This document shows positions 36,105-43,537 of a DNA stretch of 64,000 bases, in pieces. Numbering within the stretch: the stretch's first letter is position 1; every line of letters starts with the position of its first letter. A model generated the notes under the pieces. That model did not search any database. It was given only the letters and a program-made list of their open reading frames with translations, and was not told where the DNA came from. The translations under genes were made by a program, and so were the position numbers. Source of the stretch: Actinocatenispora sera (GTDB lineage: Bacteria; Actinomycetota; Actinomycetes; Mycobacteriales; Micromonosporaceae); NCBI RefSeq assembly GCF_018324685.1, contig NZ_AP023354.1, forward strand, positions 5,518,001 through 5,582,000, read 5' to 3'.

Positions 36105-36296
36105 CGCACCTCCCCACCCTCGTCACCGTACCCGTGCCCACGATGATGCCCGCCCGACCACGGCACCCGGACGCGGGCCGCCCGAGCACCCGCCGACGGT
36201 GGCCACCGCGCCGCCCGGTGACTCGGGCGGCACCGCCCAAACTCCCCGGCGAACGTCGCTGCCTGTCCTGGGGGCCGGTACCGGTACGGTCGGGGC

Positions 36297-36494
36297 ATGC
36301 AGGGGACCGTGGCGACGTTCGAGGGTGACACCGGGGCGGGCACGGCGGTGCTGGACGACGGCACCCGGGTCGCGTTCGATGCGGCCGCGTTCGCCGCCGG
36401 TGGGCTGCGCCACCTGCGGCCCGGCCAGCGGGTCCGGCTGGACACCGACGATCGGGGCCGGACAACGCGGGTCACTCTGGTCACCATGGGCTGA
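36297..36494 (+). CDS. Small cold-shock-like (OB-fold) conserved protein
   Basis: 65 residues: MQGTVATFEGDTGAGTAVLDD followed by GTRVAFDAAAF and RHLRPGQRVRL. The pattern of beta strands and the G-T-V...G-x-G-x-V-x-DDG spacing resembles a short cold-shock/OB fold, but the RNP motifs of CspA are not present. I recall similar short proteins in other actinomycetes without assigned function. ATG 36297 is preceded by GGTCGGGGC, a plausible ribosome site. It stands alone upstream of ppk1 and diverges from plsC. Confidence 0.7.
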   Translation: MQGTVATFEGDTGAGTAVLDDGTRVAFDAAAFAAGGLRHLRPGQRVRLDTDDRGRTTRVTLVTMG

Positions 36495-36588
36495 CTGCTC
36501 GCGACGGCGGGATGCGGTGAGGCCGGTACGAGCGCCGGCTCGGCACGGTGCGGTTGACCGGTGTTTCTCGCTCGTTTGGCCGGATCGG

Positions 36589-36607
36589 GTCATGATGAAT
36601 TCATGAC
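36589..36607. promoter_or_regulatory. Palindrome spanning the ppk1 start codon
   Basis: Perfect 7-bp arms GTCATGA (36589-36595) and TCATGAC (36601-36607) around TGAAT. The right arm contains the ppk1 ATG (36603). There is no purine-rich ribosome site before this ATG, so the start might be leaderless or sited elsewhere, and the palindrome could be an operator or hairpin over the initiation site. Confidence 0.45.
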
Positions 36608-39002
36608 GCACGCCAGCGAGGAGAGCACCCGTACGGGCGACCGGTCGACGCGGCGCGGCGCCAGCACCCGGCCCACCGCTGCCCCGCGGCAGCCCGGTCC
36701 GGAACCCGCCACGGCACCCCTGCACGGCGCACCCGACAACAGCCCCGCCCCGGCCGGCACCGACCTGCGCGGTAGCGCCGGCACGGCGGAGCGCGCCGCG
36801 GGTACGACCGCGGAGCGCCCGGCGGGTGACTCGACCGCGGTGCGCGAGGCCGGTGAGGCGGCCGCGGTGCGCGAGGCCGGTGACGCGACCACGGTGCGCG
36901 AGGCCGGTGAGGCGGCCGCGGTGCGCGGCGCCGAGCCGGTCGATCGGGAGGAGCTGCCGGACGGGCGGTTCCTCAACCGGGAGCTGTCCTGGCTGGACTT
37001 CAACGCCCGGGTGCTCACCCTGGCCGAGGACCGGGAGCAGCCGCTGCTGGAGCGGGCCAAGTTCCTGGCCATCTTCGCGAGCAACCTGGACGAGTTCTAC
37101 ATGGTGCGCGTCGCCGGGCTGCAGCGCCGGCTGTCCACCGGCCTGACGCTGCGCACGCCGGACCGGATGCCGCCGCGCGAGCAGCTGGAGCGGATCAGCC
37201 AGCGGGCCGCGGAGCTGGTGGGCCGGCACTCCCGGTGCTTCGCCGACGACGTCCGGCCGGCGCTGGCCGAGGCCGGGGTGCGGATCCTGCGCTGGTCGGA
37301 GCTGACCGCCGACGACCAGGAGCGGCTCCGCGGGTACTTCCGGGACCAGGTGTTTCCGGTGCTCACGCCGCTCGCGGTGGACCCGGCGCACCCGTTCCCG
37401 TACATCTCGGGGTTGTCGCTGAACCTGGCGGTGCTGGTGCGGGCGGCCGACGGCAGCGGCGAGCGGTTCGCCCGGGTGAAGGTGCCGAACAACGTGCCCC
37501 GGTTCGTCACGGTACAGCGGCCCACCGCCGGCCGCTCGGCGTTCCTGCCGGTGGAGGACCTGATCGCGGCGCACCTCGACCAGCTGTTCCCCGGTATGGA
37601 CGTGGTCGACCACCACGTCTTCCGGGTCACCCGCAACGCCGACCTGGAGGTCGAGGAGGACCGCGACGAGGACCTGCTGCAGGCGATGGAGCGCGAGCTG
37701 GCCCAGCGCCGGTTCGGCCCGCCGGTGCGGCTGGAGGTGGCGTCCACCACCTCCGACCACGTGCTCGAGCTGCTGGTCCGGGAACTGGACATGACCTCGC
37801 AGGACGTGCTGCGGGTGCCCGGGCTGCTGGACCTGACCGCGCTGTGGCAGATCTACGACGCGGCCGACCGGGACGACCTGACCGACCGTCCGTTCGTCCC
37901 GGCGACGCCGGCCGCGTTCAGCGAGGGCGAGACGCCCAAGAGCGTGTTCGCCACGCTGCGCGGTGGCGACGTGCTGGTGCACCACCCGTACCACTCGTTC
38001 TCCACCACGGTGCAGCGCTTCATCGAGCAGGCGGCCGAGGACCCGGGCGTGCTCGCGATCAAGCAGACGCTGTACCGCACCTCCGGCGACTCGCCGGTGG
38101 TCGACGCGCTGGTGACCGCCGCCGAGGCGGGCAAGCAGGTGGTGGCGGTGGTGGAGATCAAGGCCCGGTTCGACGAGGAGGCCAACATCTCCTGGGCCCG
38201 CAAGCTGGAACAGGCGGGCTGCCACGTGATGTACGGCCTGGTCGGGCTCAAGACGCACGCGAAGATGGCGCTGGTGGTGCGGGCCGAGGCGGGCGGCATC
38301 CGGCGCTACTGCCACATCGGTACCGGCAACTACAACCCGAAGACCGCCCGCACGTACGAGGACTTCGGCCTGTTCACCGCCGACCCGGAGGTCGGTGCGG
38401 ACGCCACCGACCTGTTCAACGTGCTCACCGGGTACTCCCGGCAGACCAGCTACCGGCGGCTGCTGGTGGCGCCGCAGGGGGTGCGGGCCGGCATCATCGA
38501 CCGGATCGAGCGGCAGGCCGACCGGGTCCGGGCGGGCAAGCCGGCGCGCATCCAGTTCAAGGTGAACTCGATCGTGGACGAGCGGGTGATCGACGCGCTG
38601 TACCGGGCGAGCCGCGCCGGCGTGCACATCGACCTGGTGGTGCGCGGGATCTGCTCGCTGCGGCCGGGTGTGCCGGAGCTGTCGGAGAACATCCGGGTCC
38701 GGTCGATGCTCGGCCGGTTCCTGGAGCACTCGCGCATCTTCCGGTTCACCGCCGACGGCTTCGACGAGTTCTGGATCGGGTCGGCCGACCTGATGCACCG
38801 CAACCTGGACCGCCGGGTGGAGGCGCTGGTGCAGGTGACCGACGCCGCCGCGCAGCGTGAGCTGGCCGGCGTGCTGGATCTCGCGATGGCCGACAGCACC
38901 GGCGGGTTCGACCTGACCCCGGACGGCTCCTGGACCCGGCGCAACGGCGGCCTGAACGACATGCAGGCCGTGCTGCTACGCGAGACCGTCGACGAGACCT
39001 GA
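36603..39002 (+). CDS. ppk1: Polyphosphate kinase 1
   Basis: 799 residues. After a ~115-residue disordered Ala/Thr/Arg-rich extension, the Ppk1 core begins at [17 protein letters not shown]. Key blocks: [56 protein letters not shown], the phospho-His site [10 protein letters not shown], and [17 protein letters not shown], with a second HKD-like block near [15 protein letters not shown]. It polymerises ATP gamma-phosphate into polyphosphate. The extension contains a 9-residue repeat in four copies. The next gene, a Nudix protein, follows by 12 bp, the ppk-mutT1 pairing of mycobacteria. The start is uncertain because no ribosome site is seen. Confidence 0.94.
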   Translation: MTHASEESTRTGDRSTRRGASTRPTAAPRQPGPEPATAPLHGAPDNSPAPAGTDLRGSAGTAERAAGTTAERPAGDSTAVREAGEAAAVREAGDATTVREAGEAAAVRGAEPVDREELPDGRFLNRELSWLDFNARVLTLAEDREQPLLERAKFLAIFASNLDEFYMVRVAGLQRRLSTGLTLRTPDRMPPREQLERISQRAAELVGRHSRCFADDVRPALAEAGVRILRWSELTADDQERLRGYFRDQVFPVLTPLAVDPAHPFPYISGLSLNLAVLVRAADGSGERFARVKVPNNVPRFVTVQRPTAGRSAFLPVEDLIAAHLDQLFPGMDVVDHHVFRVTRNADLEVEEDRDEDLLQAMERELAQRRFGPPVRLEVASTTSDHVLELLVRELDMTSQDVLRVPGLLDLTALWQIYDAADRDDLTDRPFVPATPAAFSEGETPKSVFATLRGGDVLVHHPYHSFSTTVQRFIEQAAEDPGVLAIKQTLYRTSGDSPVVDALVTAAEAGKQVVAVVEIKARFDEEANISWARKLEQAGCHVMYGLVGLKTHAKMALVVRAEAGGIRRYCHIGTGNYNPKTARTYEDFGLFTADPEVGADATDLFNVLTGYSRQTSYRRLLVAPQGVRAGIIDRIERQADRVRAGKPARIQFKVNSIVDERVIDALYRASRAGVHIDLVVRGICSLRPGVPELSENIRVRSMLGRFLEHSRIFRFTADGFDEFWIGSADLMHRNLDRRVEALVQVTDAAAQRELAGVLDLAMADSTGGFDLTPDGSWTRRNGGLNDMQAVLLRETVDET
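36834..36929. repeat. 27-bp in-frame repeat in the ppk1 extension
   Basis: Three full copies and one partial with period 27 (starts 36834, 36861, 36888, 36915), coding A/T-V-R-E-A-G-E/D-A. GTGCGCGAGGCCGGTGA is unchanged in three copies except one base, so the expansion is recent. Confidence 0.8.
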
Positions 39003-39014
39003 CGAGGTGAGCGC

Positions 39015-39899
39015 ATGTCCGTACCGCTGATCCGGGCGGCCGGTGGGCTGGTCTGGCGGGAGGGGCCGGCCGGTGTCGAGGTGGCGCTGGTGCACCGGCC
39101 CCGGTACGACGACTGGTCGCTGCCCAAGGGCAAGCTGGACCGCGGCGAGCACCCGCTGGCCGGCGCCTGCCGGGAGGTGGCCGAGGAGTCGGCGCTGCGC
39201 CCGGTGCCGGGGGTGCGGCTGCCGTCGGTGCGCTACCGGGTGGCGGGTCCGGGCGGCGCGACCGACAAGGTGGTCGACTTCTGGTCGATGGCTGCGGTCG
39301 ACGGCGCCGGGTTCGCCCCCAACGACGAGGTCGACCAGCTGCGGTGGGTCCGGCTGGACCAGGCACCGGCGGCGCTGACCGACGACGACTACCTGCCGGT
39401 GCTGGCGGCGTTCGCCGCGCTGCCGCGGATCACCGCGACGGTGCTGCTGGTTCGGCACGCGAGTGCCGGCCGCGCGGACGCGTGGCCGGACGCCGACGAG
39501 CTACGACCGCTGGACGGGGCCGGCGTCGCCACGGCGGGCCGGCTGGCCGAGCTGCTGCCGCTGTTCGCGCCGGTACGGCTGCTGACGGCGACGCCGCTGC
39601 GGTGCGTGCAGACGATCGAGCCGACCGCCCGCCGGCTGGGCCTGGAGCCCGCTGTCGCGCCGGTGTTCGACGAGGTGGCGCACGATCCGCTGGGCGCGGT
39701 GGCCCGGTTGCGGCAGCTCGCCGAGCGCGGCGGCGCGAGCGTGGTCGCCAGCCAGGGTGGCATCATCCCCGCCGCGCTGGACGTGCTGGCGCATCAGGAC
39801 GGTGTCACGGTGACCGACCCCAGCACGCCGAAGGGCGCGGTGTGGGTGCTGTCGTTCGCCGAGGACCGCCTCGCCGCCGCCGACCTGCTCCGCCCCTGA
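39015..39899 (+). CDS. mutT1: Nudix hydrolase fused to a histidine-phosphatase domain (MutT1 type)
   Basis: 294 residues. The N-terminal Nudix box is GKLDRGEHPLAGACREVAEE (residues ~41-60; final Gly of the box is Ser), after WSLPKGK. The C-terminal histidine-phosphatase domain shows LLVRHASAG (RH catalytic pair), TATPLRCVQT and VVASQGGIIPA, in which the second catalytic His is replaced by Gln. This two-domain layout is that of mycobacterial MutT1, which hydrolyses 8-oxo-dGTP/diadenosine polyphosphates and follows ppk. ATG 39015 follows GAGGTGAGC. Confidence 0.9.
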   Translation: MSVPLIRAAGGLVWREGPAGVEVALVHRPRYDDWSLPKGKLDRGEHPLAGACREVAEESALRPVPGVRLPSVRYRVAGPGGATDKVVDFWSMAAVDGAGFAPNDEVDQLRWVRLDQAPAALTDDDYLPVLAAFAALPRITATVLLVRHASAGRADAWPDADELRPLDGAGVATAGRLAELLPLFAPVRLLTATPLRCVQTIEPTARRLGLEPAVAPVFDEVAHDPLGAVARLRQLAERGGASVVASQGGIIPAALDVLAHQDGVTVTDPSTPKGAVWVLSFAEDRLAAADLLRP

Positions 39900-39998
39900 C
39901 GCCGGACGCTCGAACCTCCACTGTGGACCTACCGGCGCGGCCGGGCGTCCCGCGCACCAGCCGACCTCGGTCGTCGACGCCGGCTACTCGGCGTCGGG

Positions 39999-40367
39999 TC
40001 AGGCTTCCGCCGGCTGCTCGGCGATCACGAGCATGGTGTGCTGCCCCTCGAGGCCCTCGACCATCACCAGCGTGCAGGCGGTGACCCGGCCCCGCCACAC
40101 GCCGGCGACGGGCAGCTCCGGCCGCGGTTCGAGCGGGTAGCTGTTGGCGAAGAACGGCAGGCCGCCGTTGCCGCCCGCCGAGCCGTGCACGTGGTTCATG
40201 TACCGGATGCCGGTGTCCAGGTCGACCACCGCCGGGAAGGTGGCCGCCTCGAAGCGGCCGTCGCCGCGGCGCTTGCCGTCCGGCCGGGTGTCGGCGAACT
40301 GGGTGACCTCGACGGTGTGCCCGACCGGGATCGGCGCCGGGAAGTTCAGCCTCAGCGTGCGTGCCAT
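39999..40367 (-). CDS. Conserved hypothetical protein (122 aa)
   Basis: 122 residues starting MARTLRLNFPAPIPVGHTVEV. It is beta-rich with a central HVHGSAGGNGGLPFFANSYPLEP and ends VAGVWRGRVTACTLVMVEGLEGQHTMLVIA. The VGHTVEVTQFADTRP segment recalls hot-dog or OB-type small domains, but I do not recognise a family. No signal peptide or transmembrane helix. The ATG 40367 has GGGGAG directly in front, too close to be ideal. It faces the Nudix gene convergently and lies beyond the leuCD terminator-like hairpin. Confidence 0.6.
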   Translation of the reverse strand: MARTLRLNFPAPIPVGHTVEVTQFADTRPDGKRRGDGRFEAATFPAVVDLDTGIRYMNHVHGSAGGNGGLPFFANSYPLEPRPELPVAGVWRGRVTACTLVMVEGLEGQHTMLVIAEQPAEA

Positions 40368-40432
40368 CTCCCCACCGTACGGCCCGCGCCCGCGGACCGG
40401 TACCGACGCAGCGGCAGGCGTTGCAGGCCGAC

Positions 40433-40464
40433 GCCCCTGCTCGTCCACAGTGGACAAGCAGGGG
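40433..40464 (-). terminator. Hairpin terminator of the leuCD operon
   Basis: Arms GCCCCTGCTCGTCCAC and GTGGACAAGCAGGGGC (plus sense, one mismatch, ACAGT turn) form a 14-16-bp stem starting 12 nt downstream of the leuD stop. No T-tract follows; the stem's stability supports termination. Confidence 0.6.
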
Positions 40465-40475
40465 CAGCGGGTGGG

Positions 40476-41069
40476 TCAGGCGGTGGCGATGCTCGGCTTG
40501 AACGACGGGCGCGAGCTCTCGTACGCGGCGATGTCCGCCTCGTGCCGCAGCGTCAGGCTGATGTCGTCCAGCCCCTCCAGCAGCCGCCAGCGGGTGAAGT
40601 CGTCCAGCTCGAACGACCAGGACCGGCCGTCGGCCCGCACCTCCCGCTCGACCAGGTCGACGGTGATCTGGGTGGTCGGGTCGTGCTCGATGAGCTTCCA
40701 CAGCGTCTCGACGGCGTCGATCGGCAGCTGCACCGGCAGCAGCCCGCCCTTGAGCGCGTTACCGCGGAAGATGTCGCCGAACCGAGGCGCGATGACCGCG
40801 GCGAACCCGTGGTCCTGCAGCGCCCAGACGGCGTGCTCGCGCGACGAGCCGGTACCGAAGTCGGTGCCGGCGACGAGCACCGTACCGCCGGCGAACGACG
40901 GGTTGTTCAGCACGAACTCCGGATCGTTGCGCCAGGCCGAGAACAGCCCGTCCGCGAAGCCGGTGCGGGTGACGCGCTTGAGGTACACCGCCGGGATGAT
41001 CTGGTCGGTGTCCACATTGGACCGTCGCAGCGGCACCCCGGTGCCGGTGTGCACGGTGAACTTCTTCAT
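40476..41069 (-). CDS. leuD: 3-isopropylmalate dehydratase small subunit
   Basis: 197 residues. The swivelling domain opens [31 protein letters not shown]. The substrate-recognition loop [13 protein letters not shown] is intact, followed by [17 protein letters not shown]. With LeuC it isomerises 2- to 3-isopropylmalate in leucine synthesis. It follows leuC by 14 bp, so they share one mRNA ending at the hairpin 40433-40464. Confidence 0.97.
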   Translation of the reverse strand: MKKFTVHTGTGVPLRRSNVDTDQIIPAVYLKRVTRTGFADGLFSAWRNDPEFVLNNPSFAGGTVLVAGTDFGTGSSREHAVWALQDHGFAAVIAPRFGDIFRGNALKGGLLPVQLPIDAVETLWKLIEHDPTTQITVDLVEREVRADGRSWSFELDDFTRWRLLEGLDDISLTLRHEADIAAYESSRPSFKPSIATA

Positions 41070-41083
41070 GGCGAACTACCTCC

Positions 41084-42478
41084 CTACAGATCGGCCGGTG
41101 CGGCGAGATGCCCGGCCACCGCGGTGGCCGCGGCGACCGCCGGCGAGACCAGGTGGGTACGCCCACCGCGGCCCTGCCGGCCCTCGAAGTTGCGGTTGGA
41201 CGTGGACGCCGAGCGCTGGCCGGGCGTCAGCACGTCCGGGTTCATGCCCAGGCACATCGAGCAGCCGGCGAACCGCCACTCGGCGCCGGCGGCGGTGAAC
41301 ACCTCGTGCAGCCCCTCCGCCTCGGCGGCCGCCCGTACCTTCGCCGAGCCCGGTACGACGAGCATGCGGACGCCCTCGGCGACCTGGTGGCCGGAGATCA
41401 CCTCGGCCGCGGCGCGCAGGTCCTCCAGCCGGCCGTTCGTGCAGGAGCCGAGGAAGACCACGTCGACCGGGATGTCGCGCAGCTTGGTCCCGGCGGTCAG
41501 GTCCATGTAGGTCAGGGCCCGCTCGGCCGCGGTGCGCGCCGCCTCGTCGGCGAACGACTCCGGCGCCGGCACGGTGCCGGACAGCGGCGCACCCTGACCC
41601 GGGTTGGTACCCCAGGTGACGAACGGCTCGACCGCGCCGGCGTCGATGGTGACCTCGGTGTCGAACTCCGCGTCGTCGTCGGTGGCCAGGCCCCGCCAGT
41701 ACTCCACCGCGGCGTCCCAGTCCGCGCCGGCCGGCGCGTTCGGCCGGCCCTTCAGGTACGCGAACGTCGTCTCGTCCGGTGCGACCATGCCGGCGCGCGC
41801 ACCCCACTCGATCGACATGTTGCAGATGGTCATCCGCCCCTCCATCGAGAGGTTGCGGATGGCCTCGCCGCGGTACTCGACGATGTGCCCCTGCCCGCCG
41901 CCGGTGCCGACCTGGGTGATCAGCGCGAGGATCAGGTCCTTCGCGGTGACCCCCGGCCGCAGCGCGCCGGTCACGTTGACCGCCATCGTCTTCGGCTTGG
42001 CCTGCGGCAGCGTCTGGGTGGCGAGCACGTGCTCGACCTCGGAGGTACCGATGCCGAACGCGATCGATCCGAACGCGCCGTGCGTGGAGGTGTGCGAGTC
42101 GCCGCACACGATGGTCATGCCCGGCTGGGTGGCGCCCAGCTGCGGGCCGATCACGTGCACGATGCCCTGCTCGGCGGCGCCGAGCGAGTGCAGCGGTACG
42201 CCGAACTCCTCGGCGTTGCGGCGCAGCGTCTCCAGCTGGGTGCGCGAGACCGGGTCGGCGATCGTGACCAGGTTGTCGGTGGGTGTGTTGTGGTCCTCGG
42301 TGGCAAGCGTCAGGTCCGGCCGGCGGACCTTGCGCCCGGCCGCCCGCAGGCCGTCGAAGGCCTGCGGGCTGGTCACCTCGTGGACGAGGTGCAGGTCGAT
42401 GTAGAGCAGGTCGGGTTCGCCCTCGGCGGACCGTACGACATGCGCGTCCCAGATCTTCTCGGCGAGTGTGCGCCCCAT
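41084..42478 (-). CDS. leuC: 3-isopropylmalate dehydratase large subunit
   Basis: 464 residues. It starts [15 protein letters not shown]. The [4Fe-4S] ligand cysteines are visible in FLGSCTNGR and in [23 protein letters not shown] and the [12 protein letters not shown] substrate-binding loop are complete. It works with LeuD. ATG 42478 is set 42 bp from the divergent IclR regulator; an inverted repeat in this gap is a likely NdgR-type site. leuA is not in the window. Confidence 0.97.
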   Translation of the reverse strand: MGRTLAEKIWDAHVVRSAEGEPDLLYIDLHLVHEVTSPQAFDGLRAAGRKVRRPDLTLATEDHNTPTDNLVTIADPVSRTQLETLRRNAEEFGVPLHSLGAAEQGIVHVIGPQLGATQPGMTIVCGDSHTSTHGAFGSIAFGIGTSEVEHVLATQTLPQAKPKTMAVNVTGALRPGVTAKDLILALITQVGTGGGQGHIVEYRGEAIRNLSMEGRMTICNMSIEWGARAGMVAPDETTFAYLKGRPNAPAGADWDAAVEYWRGLATDDDAEFDTEVTIDAGAVEPFVTWGTNPGQGAPLSGTVPAPESFADEAARTAAERALTYMDLTAGTKLRDIPVDVVFLGSCTNGRLEDLRAAAEVISGHQVAEGVRMLVVPGSAKVRAAAEAEGLHEVFTAAGAEWRFAGCSMCLGMNPDVLTPGQRSASTSNRNFEGRQGRGGRTHLVSPAVAAATAVAGHLAAPADL

Positions 42479-42485
42479 CTCACTT

Positions 42486-42518
42486 CTCCCACGATATGGA
42501 CTTCCCGAATGATGGGAG
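42486..42518. promoter_or_regulatory. Inverted repeat between leuC and the IclR regulator
   Basis: CTCCCACGAT (42486-42495) and ATGATGGGAG (42509-42518) match as inverted arms at 8 of 10 positions, 13 nt apart. It occupies most of the 42-bp divergent gap. In Streptomyces and Corynebacterium the neighbouring IclR regulator (NdgR/LtbR) binds the leuC promoter, so this is the expected place for its operator. Confidence 0.55.
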
Positions 42519-42520
42519 GT

Positions 42521-43231
42521 ATGTTTCGGCTCGTGGGACACAGTATCAGTGGTGTCGGGGTGCTCGACAAGGCCATCGTGATCCTCGAGGCATGCGTCGA
42601 CGGCGCGAGCCTCGCCGAGCTCGTCGACCGGACCAAACTGCCGCGCGCCACGGCGCACCGGCTCGCCCAGGCACTCGAGACGCACCGGATGCTGGTCCGC
42701 GACCAGCACGGCCGGTGGCGCCCCGGCCCGCGGCTGGGTGAGCTCGCCAACTCCGCACCGGACGTGCTGCTCACCGCCGCCGAACCCGTGCTCACCGCGC
42801 TGCGCGACCAGACCGGCGAGTCCGCCCAGCTGTACCTGCGGCGCGCCGACGAGCGACTCTGCGTCGCCGCGGCCGAACGCGCCAGCGGGCTGCGGGACAC
42901 CGTCCCGGTCGGCGCGGTGCTGCCGATGACCGCCGGCTCCGGCGCGCAGATCCTGCTCGCCTGGGAGCCGCCCGAGGCGATCCTGCCGTTGCTGCCGCGC
43001 TGCAAGTTCACCGCCCGCACCCTGGCCGAGGTGCGCCGGCGCGGCTGGTCGCAGAGCGTGGCCGAGCGCGAGGCCGGTGTGGCGAGCGTCTCCGCGCCGG
43101 TGCGCGACCGCACCGGCCGCGTCATCGCCGCGGTCTGCGTGTCTGGACCGATCGAGCGGATCGGCCGCCGTCCGGGCGACCGGCACGCGATGGCGGTCGT
43201 CCGCGGCGGCCAGCGCCTCTCCGGCCTGTAG
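42521..43231 (+). CDS. IclR-family regulator, NdgR/LtbR type
   Basis: 236 residues. The N-terminal winged helix ([14 protein letters not shown]...[23 protein letters not shown]) and IclR effector domain ([59 protein letters not shown]) are very like Streptomyces NdgR, which controls leucine and other amino-acid genes. It is divergent from leuC, the standard arrangement. ATG 42521 sits one nt after GGGAGG; GTG 42533 ([10 protein letters not shown]) is an alternative whose product matches NdgR length better. Its last 12 codons lie in the first copy of a 41-bp tandem repeat. Confidence 0.9.
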   Translation: MFRLVGHSISGVGVLDKAIVILEACVDGASLAELVDRTKLPRATAHRLAQALETHRMLVRDQHGRWRPGPRLGELANSAPDVLLTAAEPVLTALRDQTGESAQLYLRRADERLCVAAAERASGLRDTVPVGAVLPMTAGSGAQILLAWEPPEAILPLLPRCKFTARTLAEVRRRGWSQSVAEREAGVASVSAPVRDRTGRVIAAVCVSGPIERIGRRPGDRHAMAVVRGGQRLSGL

Positions 43232-43326
43232 CCGCGGTCGTCCGCAGCGGCCAGCGCCTCTCGGTCCGTCACCGTGGTCGGCTGCGGCGACCAGCGCCTC
43301 TCGGGGCCTGTAGCCGCGGCCGTACC
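43193..43326. repeat. ~41-bp tandem repeat across the 3' end of the IclR gene
   Basis: Copies start at 43193, 43234, 43274 and (partial) 43316, sharing GCGGTCGTCCGC and CCAGCGCCTCTC. Copy 1 encodes the last residues of the regulator; copies 2-4 are outside the gene. The rest of the 306-bp gap to the protease gene holds no other gene. Confidence 0.8.
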
Positions 43327-43440
43327 TCGACGGATGGGCGCTATCGTGCCCGGGCATTGTCGCGTGTCCTGGCTTCTCGTGGCATGTGGCGGCACCGTGT
43401 CGGCTGACGGGGTTCCGCCGTTGTGCGGTGAACTGTCCGG

Positions 43441-43469
43441 TTGTGCCCGAGTCCACCGTCCTCTAACCT
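43441..43469 (+). promoter_or_regulatory. Predicted promoter of the serine protease gene
   Basis: TTGTGC (43441-43446) and TAACCT (43464-43469) are 17 nt apart, a good housekeeping-type fit. A transcript starting near 43476 would have a ~60-nt leader before ATG 43538. Confidence 0.5.
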
Positions 43470-43537
43470 CATGACCTTCATCAATCCGACGTACCCGGCT
43501 GTTCCGGCGCGTCGGACGATCGTCTGGGGAGGACGCA

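Noticed and set aside
40443-40455. GTCCACAGTGGAC and similar palindromes (also near 2534, 39915 and 55141) considered as DnaA boxes
   Set aside because: They are isolated single sites, within genes or a terminator stem, and lack the clustering and A/T-rich DNA of an origin. The recurrence may be compositional.
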